Shown here piece by piece: positions 55,017 through 62,725 of a stretch of DNA of 64,000 bases. Numbering within the stretch: position 1 is the first letter of the stretch; every line of letters starts with the position of its first letter. Source of the stretch: an uncultured Polaribacter sp. GTDB taxonomy: Bacteria > Bacteroidota > Bacteroidia > Flavobacteriales > Flavobacteriaceae. Location of the stretch: assembly GCA_943788865.1 (NCBI GenBank), contig CALSRX010000002.1, positions 462,779 through 526,778 on the forward strand. Direction: 5' to 3'. The position numbers and the translations under genes are program-made. A model generated the notes under the pieces. It worked only from the letters and a program-made list of their open reading frames with translations. It made no database searches and was not told the DNA's origin.

Positions 55017-55430
55017 ATGGGAATGCTTAAAGAATTTAAAGAGTTTGCCGTAAAAGGTAATTTGGTTGACATTGCAGTTGGTTTTGTAATGGGTGCCGCT
55101 TTTAAACAAGTGGTAACTTCTTTTACTGGAGGAATTGTTTCTCCGTTAATTGGATTAGTGTTTAAAGCTGATTTTAGAGATTTAAAATACGTGATTACAG
55201 AAGGTGTTGCTGATGCAACTGGAAAAGTAACCTGAGAAGTTGCGGTATTGTATGGTGATTTCTTAACCAACCTAATAGATTTTATCATTGTAGCCTTTGT
55301 AATGTTTGCAATTATAAAAGGTATTAATGCAACAAAGAAAAAAGAAGAAGCTGCAGCTCCACCTCCGCCAGCTGGACCGAGCCAAGAAGAGTTGTTAGCC
55401 GAAATAAGAGACTTATTAGCTAAGAAATAA
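55017..55430 (+). pseudogene. mscL: Large-conductance mechanosensitive channel, interrupted by an in-frame TGA
   Basis: Stretch-activated channel that protects against osmotic downshock. The frame from ATG 55017 (MLKEFKEFAVKGNLVDIAVGFVMGAAFKQVV, first transmembrane helix) runs to TGA at 55233-55235 in the periplasmic loop (ATGKVT | EVAVLYGDF) and continues in the same frame through the second helix (LIDFIIVAFVMFAIIKGI) and the cytoplasmic helix KEELLAEIRDLLAKK end, 137 residues in all. Relatives have Gly at the stop position (VTGEVAV by memory), so GGA became TGA. The product would be non-functional unless the stop is an error or is read through. It lies after alr with a gap of 46 bases. Confidence 0.85.
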
Positions 55431-55457
55431 AATTCTTTTTTATTTACTAATTTAAAT

Positions 55458-55499
55458 CCGAAGTACTGCTAAAAAAACATAGCATTGCTTCGGTTTTTT
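55458..55499 (+). terminator. Rho-independent terminator after mscL
   Basis: Stem CCGAAG / CTTCGG with a second short pairing GCT / AGC inside, followed by a T6 tail. Confidence 0.75.
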
Positions 55500-55613
55500 C
55501 CATTAAAAATTGATTAGTTTTAATCAAATATCAATAGATCAATATTATTAGTATTTTGTACTGTAATTTCTATTGAAAGTTTCTTTTTAAATGCAAACAG
55601 AATAATTTGCTAT

Positions 55614-56171
55614 TTACATCCCTTTCGTTACTCTTTTTGCGGTATACACTTCTTCAATTGTTTTATTTTCTGGGCACGATTTTATCTGTTCAAAAACATC
55701 ACCTGCTTTTACAAAACCGGTTTGTAACACTTTAAAATATACACCACAAAAAGTAGTGTTCCAAAATTGTTTTACAATTTTCATGTCGTTAAAACGAACA
55801 CCTAAAGTCATACATGGGTTTCTCTGCACAGTCACTTCTAAAATTGCATCGCCAACCTTAAAAGTATCTCCTTGATGTAGTTTGGTTTCATCTAAATCAT
55901 CAATAGTTAAGTTTTCTCCGAACATGCCTAATTGCCAATCTAAATCAGGGTGTAGTTTTTTAAAATAATCGTAATGCTTTAATGAATATCCGTATACCGC
56001 TTGGTCAATTCCGCCATGGTGTTTCCTATCGCAAATAGTATCTCCTTTTACCTCTTCTTTGTCTAAAAAAACAGGGGCATCAACAGCATATTTAAAAATT
56101 CCTGTTTCAACTTGTTTCCCTTTCCAGTTGATTGCTCTTTTCTCTCCTATATTTGTTGAAATGATTTTCAT
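55614..56171 (-). CDS. MOSC domain protein
   Basis: 185 residues from ATG 56171 (MKIISTNIGEKRAINWKGKQVETGIFK). MOSC signatures: GDTICDRKHHGGIDQAVYGYSLKHYDYF near 46-72, DWQLGMFGENLTIDDLDE near 82-100, and LEVTVQRNPCMTLGVRF near 125-140 with the conserved Cys. MOSC proteins bind sulfur carried to molybdenum or other acceptors; this YiiM-like member may act on hydroxylated N-compounds, but its substrate is unknown. A longer reading frame begins at 56216 but it starts inside repeat sequence, so the internal ATG is chosen. Confidence 0.88.
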   Translation of the reverse strand: MKIISTNIGEKRAINWKGKQVETGIFKYAVDAPVFLDKEEVKGDTICDRKHHGGIDQAVYGYSLKHYDYFKKLHPDLDWQLGMFGENLTIDDLDETKLHQGDTFKVGDAILEVTVQRNPCMTLGVRFNDMKIVKQFWNTTFCGVYFKVLQTGFVKAGDVFEQIKSCPENKTIEEVYTAKRVTKGM

Positions 56172-56185
56172 GTGATTTGTTTTAT

Positions 56186-56329
56186 CGTCATTGCGAACTT
56201 TTTGACTGTCGCACAAGACAGTCTGAAGTGAAGCAATCTGCCAAAAAATGAGATTACTTCGTCACAAACTTTGTTTGGGTATTTTCAATTAAAATATATT
56301 TTAATTTCAATAATCCTCGTAATGACAGC
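56186..56329. repeat. Palindromic intergenic repeat
   Basis: The region starts CGTCATTGCGA (56186-56196) and ends TCGTAATGACAG (56318-56329), imperfect inverted ends; inside are GAAGCAATCT and AGATTACTTC arms (around 56231-56261) and the perfect small hairpin GACTGTC / GACAGTC (56204-56223). It is a typical dispersed palindromic element of Bacteroidota intergenic regions, between the MOSC gene and the GH3 gene stop. No coding capacity. Confidence 0.65.
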
Positions 56330-56334
56330 TCTAT

Positions 56335-57831
56335 TTATTCAATTAAAAAATCCTGCAATACATCTGCAATTTTACGATTGTCTGATAATTGCGGAATCTT
56401 ATTTTGCCCACCAAACTTACCAATTGATTTCATGTATTCATGAAAACCTCCTTTTCTTACTTTTCTAATTACCAACGTTCGCAACACTTTACCAGCAATT
56501 AAATCTTGGTAATAGATATTTTGCGTTTGCATAGAAGCATCCACCTTTGCTGTAAAATCTTCTAAATTTTCTGGTTCATTTTCAAATTCGATAAACCATT
56601 CGTGATATGGCAAACCACTTTCTGGATTTACTTGCGGAGCAACTGTAAACTCACTAATATTGATCTGTGTTCCTTCAATAGCATCCTTCAATGCTTTTTC
56701 TACTTCTTTTCCAATCACATGTTCTCCAAAAGCAGAAATAAAATGTTTAATTCTTCCTGTAACTTTGATTCGGTATGGTTTTGTTGATGTAAACTCAATT
56801 GTATCTCCAATATTATAACCCCAAAGTCCGGCGTTGGTGTTTAAAATGATGACATAATTTACACCAAGTTGTACCTCTTTGATTGAAATTCTTGTTGGGT
56901 TTTCATCATAAAATTCTAATGCAGGAATAAACTCATAAAAAATACCCGAGTTTAACTGCAATAACATTCCGGATTCTGTTTGCGAATCTTGATAGGCAAT
57001 AAATCCCTCAGAAGCTGGATATAATTCTACATAATCTATCTTTTTACCAATGAGACTTTCAAACTTATTTTTATAGGGTTCAAAATTGACACCACCATAC
57101 ACAAAGAAGTTAAAATTTGGAAAAATCTCTGAAATTGGTTTTCCTGTTTTCTCTATCAATTTTTCAAAATACATCTGTACCCAAGACGGAATTCCACTAA
57201 TTACAGACATATCTTCATGGATTGTTTCTTCAACTATTGCATTTACTTTGGTGTCCCAATCTTCAATACAATTGGTTTCCCAACTTGGCAATCTGTTTTT
57301 CAATAAATATTGTGGTACATAATGCGCTACAATTCCGCTTAACCTTCCTAATTGAATTCCGTTTTTATTTTCTAAAACTGGACTTCCTTGTAAAAAAATC
57401 ATTTTTCCGTTGACAAAACTTGCATCATTTTTTTTTGCGATATAAAACAACAAAGCATTTCTTGCCGCTTTGATATGCGTTGGAATCGATTCTTTGGTTA
57501 TCGGAATGTATTTTGCACCAGAGGTTGTGCCAGAGGTTTTGGCAAAATAAATTGGTTTTCCTTTCCAAAGTACATCTTCTTCTCCCTCAACGATTCTGTC
57601 TACATAGGGTTTTAACCCTTCGTAATCTTGAACTTTAACGCGGTTTTTAAAATCGTTGTATGAGCTTATATTTTTAAAATCGTGATCTTTTCCAAAAGCG
57701 GTGTTTTTTGCTTTAGAAATTAAGTCTTTAAATACCTTGTCTTGTGTTTTATGTGGATTGTTTGCCCATTTATAAACTTGCTTTATAGCTTGTTTGGCAA
57801 ACGGAATGGCAAAAAAAGATTTTAGGCTCAT
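56335..57831 (-). CDS. GH3 family acyl-acid-amido synthetase-like protein
   Basis: 498 residues, adenylate-forming superfamily of the plant GH3 type: YEGLKPYVDRIVEGEEDVLW near 75, the ATP loop IYFAKTSGTTSGAKYIPITKES near 98, FVNGKMIFLQGSPVLENKNG, ELYPASEGFIAYQD near 265 and FISAFGEHVIGKEVEKAL near 360. Plant members join jasmonate or auxin to amino acids via acyl-adenylates; in Bacteroidota the substrate is unknown. It abuts the M23 peptidase gene without a gap, suggesting a peptidoglycan or envelope connection. Confidence 0.92.
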   Translation of the reverse strand: MSLKSFFAIPFAKQAIKQVYKWANNPHKTQDKVFKDLISKAKNTAFGKDHDFKNISSYNDFKNRVKVQDYEGLKPYVDRIVEGEEDVLWKGKPIYFAKTSGTTSGAKYIPITKESIPTHIKAARNALLFYIAKKNDASFVNGKMIFLQGSPVLENKNGIQLGRLSGIVAHYVPQYLLKNRLPSWETNCIEDWDTKVNAIVEETIHEDMSVISGIPSWVQMYFEKLIEKTGKPISEIFPNFNFFVYGGVNFEPYKNKFESLIGKKIDYVELYPASEGFIAYQDSQTESGMLLQLNSGIFYEFIPALEFYDENPTRISIKEVQLGVNYVIILNTNAGLWGYNIGDTIEFTSTKPYRIKVTGRIKHFISAFGEHVIGKEVEKALKDAIEGTQINISEFTVAPQVNPESGLPYHEWFIEFENEPENLEDFTAKVDASMQTQNIYYQDLIAGKVLRTLVIRKVRKGGFHEYMKSIGKFGGQNKIPQLSDNRKIADVLQDFLIE

Positions 57832-58701
57832 TTATTTAAAATCTATATAATTGATTGGGTTTACAGGATACCCATTATACCATAATTCGAAATGCAAATG
57901 CGGCCCGGTAGTTAATTCGCCTGTAGAACCTACCGTTGCAATAGCTTCTCCAGATGTTACAAAATCTCCTTGTTGTTTTAACAAGGCGCCGTTGTGTTTA
58001 TATACAGAAATAAAACCTGTACCATGCTCTATAATTATTACATAGCCAGTTTCTGTAGTCCATTCAGAAAAGATAACTCTACCTTCTTCTATCGCTTTAA
58101 CGGGTGTTCCAGTTACCGATGTAATATCTATTGCAAAGTGTTTGTTTGTTGCGTTAAAATCTTGTGAAACATTACCGTTTAAAGGTGCAAAAAAGACCAT
58201 ATCAATCTTATCTTCTGCCTTGTCAAACAAAGGAAAACGATCTTTACTATCTATCTTTTCTCTAAATAAAGAATCGGTTTTTGAAGCATCTAATTTTTTT
58301 TCATCTATTTTAGAAATACTTGCTCTTTTTAACGAGTCGAAATCTATTTCTGAAAGGGGGTTTTCACCAGATAAAATCGGAATTATAGCTTTGGTGTAAT
58401 TTTCTATTAATTGCAATCTATTTTTTAAGGAATCTGCTTCATACACTAATTTTGAAGCGTCTTTTTTAAGTTGTGTAGAAGAATATCCTGGAATGTATTC
58501 TCTTATGGGTGTATAGGCAATAAACACAGTGGTTAAAGCAATTAAAACAACCGAAAACACACCGCTCAAAACAAAAATGTTTAAGATGGTTAACTTAAAA
58601 GACAAGTGCTCTTCAAAGGTGTCTTCATTTAAAACAACCAATCTAAATTTATTGGTTATCCTTTGCCTAAACTTGCTTTTTTTTGGAGTCTTTTTTGCCA
58701 C
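57832..58701 (-). CDS. M23 family peptidoglycan endopeptidase, membrane-anchored
   Basis: 289 residues from a GTG start. One N-terminal transmembrane helix (about 38-62), a coiled-coil-like spacer (about 75-160), and a C-terminal peptidase_M23 domain with HFAID (HxxxD) near 190, TGYVIIIEHGTGFISVYKHN near 222-242 and HLHFELW (HxH) near 270. It cleaves peptide cross-links of the cell wall or acts as an amidase activator. Metal ligands are present, so it should be active. The GH3 gene begins right after its stop. Confidence 0.93.
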   Translation of the reverse strand: MAKKTPKKSKFRQRITNKFRLVVLNEDTFEEHLSFKLTILNIFVLSGVFSVVLIALTTVFIAYTPIREYIPGYSSTQLKKDASKLVYEADSLKNRLQLIENYTKAIIPILSGENPLSEIDFDSLKRASISKIDEKKLDASKTDSLFREKIDSKDRFPLFDKAEDKIDMVFFAPLNGNVSQDFNATNKHFAIDITSVTGTPVKAIEEGRVIFSEWTTETGYVIIIEHGTGFISVYKHNGALLKQQGDFVTSGEAIATVGSTGELTTGPHLHFELWYNGYPVNPINYIDFK

Positions 58702-58721
58702 GGATTTTTTTCTTTGAATTA

Positions 58722-58729
58722 CAAATATA
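58722..58729 (-). promoter_or_regulatory. -7 box for the M23-GH3 pair
   Basis: The minus strand reads TATATTTG, a TAnnTTTG match, 20 bases before the GTG start of the M23 gene. Confidence 0.4.
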
Positions 58730-58748
58730 CAACGAAAAAACAGGGAAA

Positions 58749-59330
58749 CTATTTTCTGTAAAAATTCATCTCATCAATATACTTCCAAACGGCTTCTGTT
58801 AACATAGGTTGTATGTTTTTGTTCTCTTTTATTCCGGCTCTAATTTGTGTCGATGAAAGCTCAATAATTGGAGCTTTAATATGATGAATTTTTGGGTGCT
58901 TATCGAATAGAGTTTCTATTTTTCCTTCAGAAACTCTTGGATATACATAAAGATGGTGATGCTCTAAAATGATTTCATAATTTTTCCATTTGTGAAAGCT
59001 TTTTAAGTTGTCTTCACCCATAATCAAACTAAAAGTATGTTGCGGATAGGTGTCTGATATGTGTGCTAAGGTATGAACTGTATAATTAGGCTGTGGCAAT
59101 TGAAACTCAATATCTGAAGGCTTAATCTTGTCGTAGTTTTCTGTTGCTAGGTACACCAATTCTAACCGATGGTAATTTTCTAATAAGGATTTTTTCTTTT
59201 TAAAAGGATTGTGCGGAGTAACTACGAACCAAACTTCATCTAAATCGGAGTTTTCTACCATATAATTGGCAATGATCAAATGCCCAACATGAATGGGATT
59301 AAAGGTGCCGAAGTATAAACCGATATTCAT
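58749..59330 (-). CDS. nadD: Nicotinate-nucleotide adenylyltransferase
   Basis: NAD biosynthesis: joins AMP to nicotinate mononucleotide. 193 residues. Nucleotidyltransferase signature GTFNPIHVGHLIIANYM near 7-23, VWFVVTPHNPFKKKKSL near 36-52, LIMGEDNLKSFHKWKNY near 97-113 and the C-terminal IELSSTQIRAGIKENKNI (SxTxIR motif) near 155. ATG at 59330 is chosen over 59348, whose first codons border a repeat element. It lies downstream of yicC and gmk. Confidence 0.95.
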   Translation of the reverse strand: MNIGLYFGTFNPIHVGHLIIANYMVENSDLDEVWFVVTPHNPFKKKKSLLENYHRLELVYLATENYDKIKPSDIEFQLPQPNYTVHTLAHISDTYPQHTFSLIMGEDNLKSFHKWKNYEIILEHHHLYVYPRVSEGKIETLFDKHPKIHHIKAPIIELSSTQIRAGIKENKNIQPMLTEAVWKYIDEMNFYRK

Positions 59331-59343
59331 TTTAAAATGATTT

Positions 59344-59390
59344 GTCACCTTGAGCAGAGTCGAAAAGTCTCGACTCCGCTAGACCGGACA
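59344..59390. repeat. Intergenic hairpin repeat between gmk and nadD
   Basis: Begins GTCACCTTGAGC and contains the stem AGC.GAGTCGA / TCGACTC.GCT around a short loop, ending near GACCGGAC. This resembles the GTCA-type dispersed palindromes of flavobacteria. Confidence 0.6.
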
Positions 59391-59402
59391 TTAATTATTA
59401 TT

Positions 59403-59987
59403 CTATTCTTTTATTCCTAAATAATCACTCATTAAATGTTCTGCTTCTTTAAAAGCAACTTCTAAATCGTAATTTTTAATAATTTTATCAAATTGCGGTG
59501 CAGTTGCCAATTCAATAGAGGCTTTTGCGATGCGCATATTTATCTTTTCGTCGCTTTCTGTTTTACGTTTTTTCAACCGTATTTTTAGCTCATCAATACT
59601 TGGTGGCTTTACAAAAACAGCTAATGTTTGTTCTGGAAACTTCTTTTTAATTCGCAATCCTCCAGCAACATCAATATCAAAAATTACATGTTTCCCTTTT
59701 GCCCAAATGCGTTCTACTTCGCTTTTTAAGGTTCCGTAAAAATTATCTCTATATACTTCTTCCCATTCTAAAAAATCTTCATTTTTTATATGCTGCTTAA
59801 AGTCTTTTAAAGAAATGAAATAATAATCTTTCCCATCAACTTCTTCTCCCCTAGGTGTTCTAGAAGTTGCCGAAATAGAAAATTCTAAATTGAATTTTTC
59901 TTGTGCTAATAAATGACGAACAATGGTTGTTTTACCAGAACCTGATGGCGCAGAAAAAACAAATAATTTACCTTGAAAACTATCCAT
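59403..59987 (-). CDS. gmk: Guanylate kinase
   Basis: Phosphorylates GMP to GDP with ATP. 194 residues. P-loop VFSAPSGSGKTTIVRHLL near 10-27, the FSISATSRTPRGEEVDGKDYYFIS GMP-binding segment near 36-60, FLEWEEVYRDNFYGT near 70-84, DIDVAGGLRIKKKFP near 100 and FVKPPSIDELKIRLKKRKTES near 124-144. Start ATG at 59987, 3 bases after the yicC stop, the same pairing seen in many bacteria. Confidence 0.97.
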   Translation of the reverse strand: MDSFQGKLFVFSAPSGSGKTTIVRHLLAQEKFNLEFSISATSRTPRGEEVDGKDYYFISLKDFKQHIKNEDFLEWEEVYRDNFYGTLKSEVERIWAKGKHVIFDIDVAGGLRIKKKFPEQTLAVFVKPPSIDELKIRLKKRKTESDEKINMRIAKASIELATAPQFDKIIKNYDLEVAFKEAEHLMSDYLGIKE

Positions 59988-59990
59988 AAA

Positions 59991-60854
59991 CTACAATACG
60001 TTTAAGATTTGCTCTTTAATTTTTTCCAACTCATTTTTCATTTGAATCACCGACTTTTGCATCGAAGCAAAATTTGCTTTAGAACCTGTGGTGTTGATTT
60101 CTCTTCCAATTTCTTGAATGATAAATCCTAATTTTTTTCCGTTAGAATCTTTGCTGTCTAATTCTTGTAAAAAGTACTCTAAATGATTTCCTAAACGCAC
60201 TTTTTCTTCATTGATATCTAACTTTTCTAGATAGTAAATCAATTCTTGTTCAAAACGATTTTCATCAATTTCTACTTTTAAATCTGCAATCGATTTTTGC
60301 AATTTCTCTCGAACATTTTTAATGCGCTCTTCATCCAAAGCATGTACTTCATCTAAATATTTTTTAATATTTAAAATTCGCAATTTAAAATCATCTTCTA
60401 AAGAAGCAGCTTCATCAATTCTATACTGAATGGTTTCTTTTAAAGCCTCATCAATACCTGTATTGATCAATTCCCACTCGTTTTCATCCAATTCTTCACG
60501 TTCAGTTTTTAACGCATCTGGCATTCTTACCGCCATTTTTAGCAACTCTACATCGTCATCATTTGTAAATAATACATTTCGTAATTGCTGAATATAGTTT
60601 GAAACAACGTTCTTGTTGATGGTTGTAGTAGTTTCATCCGAAGTCATTTCTACATAAATAGAAAAGTCTATTTTACCTCTTACCAAACCAGCTGCCAATT
60701 TTTTTCTAACGGCCAGTTCTTTTTCTTTATAATAGGAAGGAACTCTAACGTTTAAATCTAAGTTTTTACTATTTAACGTTTTAATTTCTATCGTAACTTT
60801 TTTTGTTGGTAATTGTAATACGGACTTACCGTAACCAGTCATAGATTGAATCAT
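59991..60854 (-). CDS. YicC family endoribonuclease
   Basis: 287 residues beginning MIQSMTGYGKSVLQLPTKKVTIEIKTLNSKNLDLNVR, the family hallmark N-terminus, with RGKIDFSIYVE near 58 and the C-terminal LEYFLQELDSKDSNGKKLGFIIQEIGREINTTGSKAN near 222-258. YicC/YloC proteins are metal-dependent endoribonucleases involved in RNA turnover. It is the first gene of a yicC-gmk-nadD run. Length is typical. Confidence 0.94.
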   Translation of the reverse strand: MIQSMTGYGKSVLQLPTKKVTIEIKTLNSKNLDLNVRVPSYYKEKELAVRKKLAAGLVRGKIDFSIYVEMTSDETTTTINKNVVSNYIQQLRNVLFTNDDDVELLKMAVRMPDALKTEREELDENEWELINTGIDEALKETIQYRIDEAASLEDDFKLRILNIKKYLDEVHALDEERIKNVREKLQKSIADLKVEIDENRFEQELIYYLEKLDINEEKVRLGNHLEYFLQELDSKDSNGKKLGFIIQEIGREINTTGSKANFASMQKSVIQMKNELEKIKEQILNVL

Positions 60855-60879
60855 TCAATACTTTTTTAAAATATAGCAA

Positions 60880-60887
60880 CAAAGGTA
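60880..60887 (-). promoter_or_regulatory. -7 box for yicC-gmk-nadD
   Basis: The minus strand reads TACCTTTG, a TAnnTTTG match, 25 bases before the yicC ATG. Confidence 0.45.
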
Positions 60888-61009
60888 CATAATTATTTGA
60901 GGAATTATTCTTCTAAAAAATGCAATCATTACAGAGAATTTTTGAAAAAACAAGAGAACTTATTTTGTTTTCGTTATTTTTACAACTCACTAATTATTAG
61001 CAATAAATT

Positions 61010-62050
61010 TTGCAAGCAAACACACATATTTTAGTAATTCGATTATCTGCAATGGGAGATGTTGCAATGACAATTCCTGTAATTAGAGCTTTAATAGAAC
61101 AACATCAAGAAATTAAAATTACATTTCTGTCTAAAGCTTTTTTAAAACCTCTATTTGATGGCATTCCGAATGTTACTTTTTATGCAGCCGATGTTACCAA
61201 AAAACACAAAGGCGTTTTAGGCTTGTATCAACTTTACAAAGAGTTGAAAAAATTAAAGATTACCCATATTGCTGATGTACATAATGTATTACGATCTAAG
61301 ATTTTACGAAGTTATTTTAAGTTTTCTAGCAAGCACATTGGTGTCATCGATAAAGGAAGGAGCGAAAAGAAAGCACTTACAAGAACCACAGATAAAATTT
61401 TTAAGCAACTAAAAACCTCTCATGAACGGTATGCAGCTGTTTTTAGAAAGCTGGGTTTTTCGGTAGATATTTCAAAACCAACAAGACTAGAGAAATCAAA
61501 ATTGCAGAATTCTATTATTAATTTAGTTGGAGAAAAAAAGAATCATTGGATTGGTATTGCGCCGTTTGCGGCTTATGATGCTAAAATGTATCCCTTAGAT
61601 TTGATGGAAAAAGTAATAGATGAATTATCTACAAAAAATACCCTTTTGCTTTTTGGGGGGGGGAAATCTGAAATAGAAACCCTCTCTAAAATTGAAAAGA
61701 AGTTTTCTAATTGTATTTCTGTAGCCGGAAAGCTAAATTTAAGCGAAGAGCTTAATGCAATAGCTCATTTAGATTGTATGTTGGCAATGGATTCTGGGAA
61801 TGCTCATTTTTCCGCAATGTTACAAATACCAACCATTACACTTTGGGGAGCAACGCATCCTTTTGCAGGTTTTGCTCCTTACAATCAACCTCAAGAAAAT
61901 TGTATACTTCCAGATTTAGAAAAATATCCAAACATTCCCTGTTCTATTTATGGAAATAAAATTTGTGACGGATACGAAGATGCAATGCGAACCATTTCAC
62001 CTAAAAAAGTGATTGAAAAAGTTGAAACGACTTTAAAACTGAATTCTTAA
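61010..62050 (+). CDS. Glycosyltransferase family 9 (heptosyltransferase-like) with an internal G9 tract
   Basis: 346 residues from a TTG start. LPS/LOS-type GT9 fold: N-terminal ILVIRLSAMGDVAMTIPVIRALI near 7-29, the ADVHNVLRSKILRSYFKF acceptor region near 85, the GIAPFAAYDAKMYPLDLMEKVI segment near 182, the donor-binding region LLFGGGKSEIETLSKI near 213, MLAMDSGNAHFSAMLQIPTITLWGATHPFAGFAPY near 259-292. Likely adds a heptose or similar sugar to the lipid A core in the cytoplasm. Nine consecutive G bases at 61655-61663 encode Gly216-218 in frame. Loss or gain of one G would end the protein shortly after. Confidence 0.92.
   Translation: MQANTHILVIRLSAMGDVAMTIPVIRALIEQHQEIKITFLSKAFLKPLFDGIPNVTFYAADVTKKHKGVLGLYQLYKELKKLKITHIADVHNVLRSKILRSYFKFSSKHIGVIDKGRSEKKALTRTTDKIFKQLKTSHERYAAVFRKLGFSVDISKPTRLEKSKLQNSIINLVGEKKNHWIGIAPFAAYDAKMYPLDLMEKVIDELSTKNTLLLFGGGKSEIETLSKIEKKFSNCISVAGKLNLSEELNAIAHLDCMLAMDSGNAHFSAMLQIPTITLWGATHPFAGFAPYNQPQENCILPDLEKYPNIPCSIYGNKICDGYEDAMRTISPKKVIEKVETTLKLNS
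61655..61663 (+). repeat. G9 homopolymer inside the GT9 gene
   Basis: Nine consecutive G bases in a strongly AT-rich region and in frame. Such tracts are classic slippage sites for phase-variable surface sugar genes. Confidence 0.85.
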
Positions 62051-62071
62051 ATTTGAACAAAACTATATGTT

Positions 62072-62725
62072 ATGATTATTCATCACCTAGAAAAAACAAA
62101 CTCAATTCTTAACCAATTTATTGCAGAAATTAGAGAGGTTTCTGTTCAAAAAGACAGCATGCGTTTTCGAAGAAACATTGAAAGAATTGGAGAGATTTTA
62201 GGATATGAATTGAGTAAAACTTTAAAGTATTCTTCAGAAAAAATTACAACTCCGTTAGGAACAAAAGAAAGTTTTTTACCCGTTAAAAACATTGTTTTAG
62301 GTTCAATTTTAAGAGCAGGATTACCTTTGCATCAAGGGTTGTTAAATTATTTTGATGATGCAGAAAATGCTTTTATCTCTGCCTATAGAAACCACCCTAA
62401 TAATGATGCAGAATTTGAAATTGTTGTAGAATATTTTGCTTCTCCGTCTATTGATGATAAAGTTTTAATCTTAGCAGATCCAATGTTGGCTACTGGGCAA
62501 TCTTTAGTTTCGGTTTTTGAAGCCATTCAAAAATATGGCAATCCAAAAGAACTGCATATAGTTTGTGTAATTGGTTCAACAGAAGGAATCGATTTTATCA
62601 AAAAGCATTTTCCAGAAAACACTCATTTATGGATAGCAGCAATAGATGATGAACTAAACGACAAAGGATATATTGTTCCTGGTTTGGGTGATGCGGGTGA
62701 TTTAGCTTTTGGAACTAAGCTATAA
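62072..62725 (+). CDS. upp: Uracil phosphoribosyltransferase
   Basis: Makes UMP from uracil and PRPP. 217 residues. The VLGSILRAGLPLHQGLLNYF loop near 74-93, the PRPP-binding VLILADPMLATGQSLVSVFEAI near 130-152 and the C-terminal DDELNDKGYIVPGLGDAGDLAFGT near 191-215 are all present. ATG start 21 bases after GT9, probably one transcript. Its last 11 bases overlap the convergent DUF6427 gene. Confidence 0.97.
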   Translation: MIIHHLEKTNSILNQFIAEIREVSVQKDSMRFRRNIERIGEILGYELSKTLKYSSEKITTPLGTKESFLPVKNIVLGSILRAGLPLHQGLLNYFDDAENAFISAYRNHPNNDAEFEIVVEYFASPSIDDKVLILADPMLATGQSLVSVFEAIQKYGNPKELHIVCVIGSTEGIDFIKKHFPENTHLWIAAIDDELNDKGYIVPGLGDAGDLAFGTKL

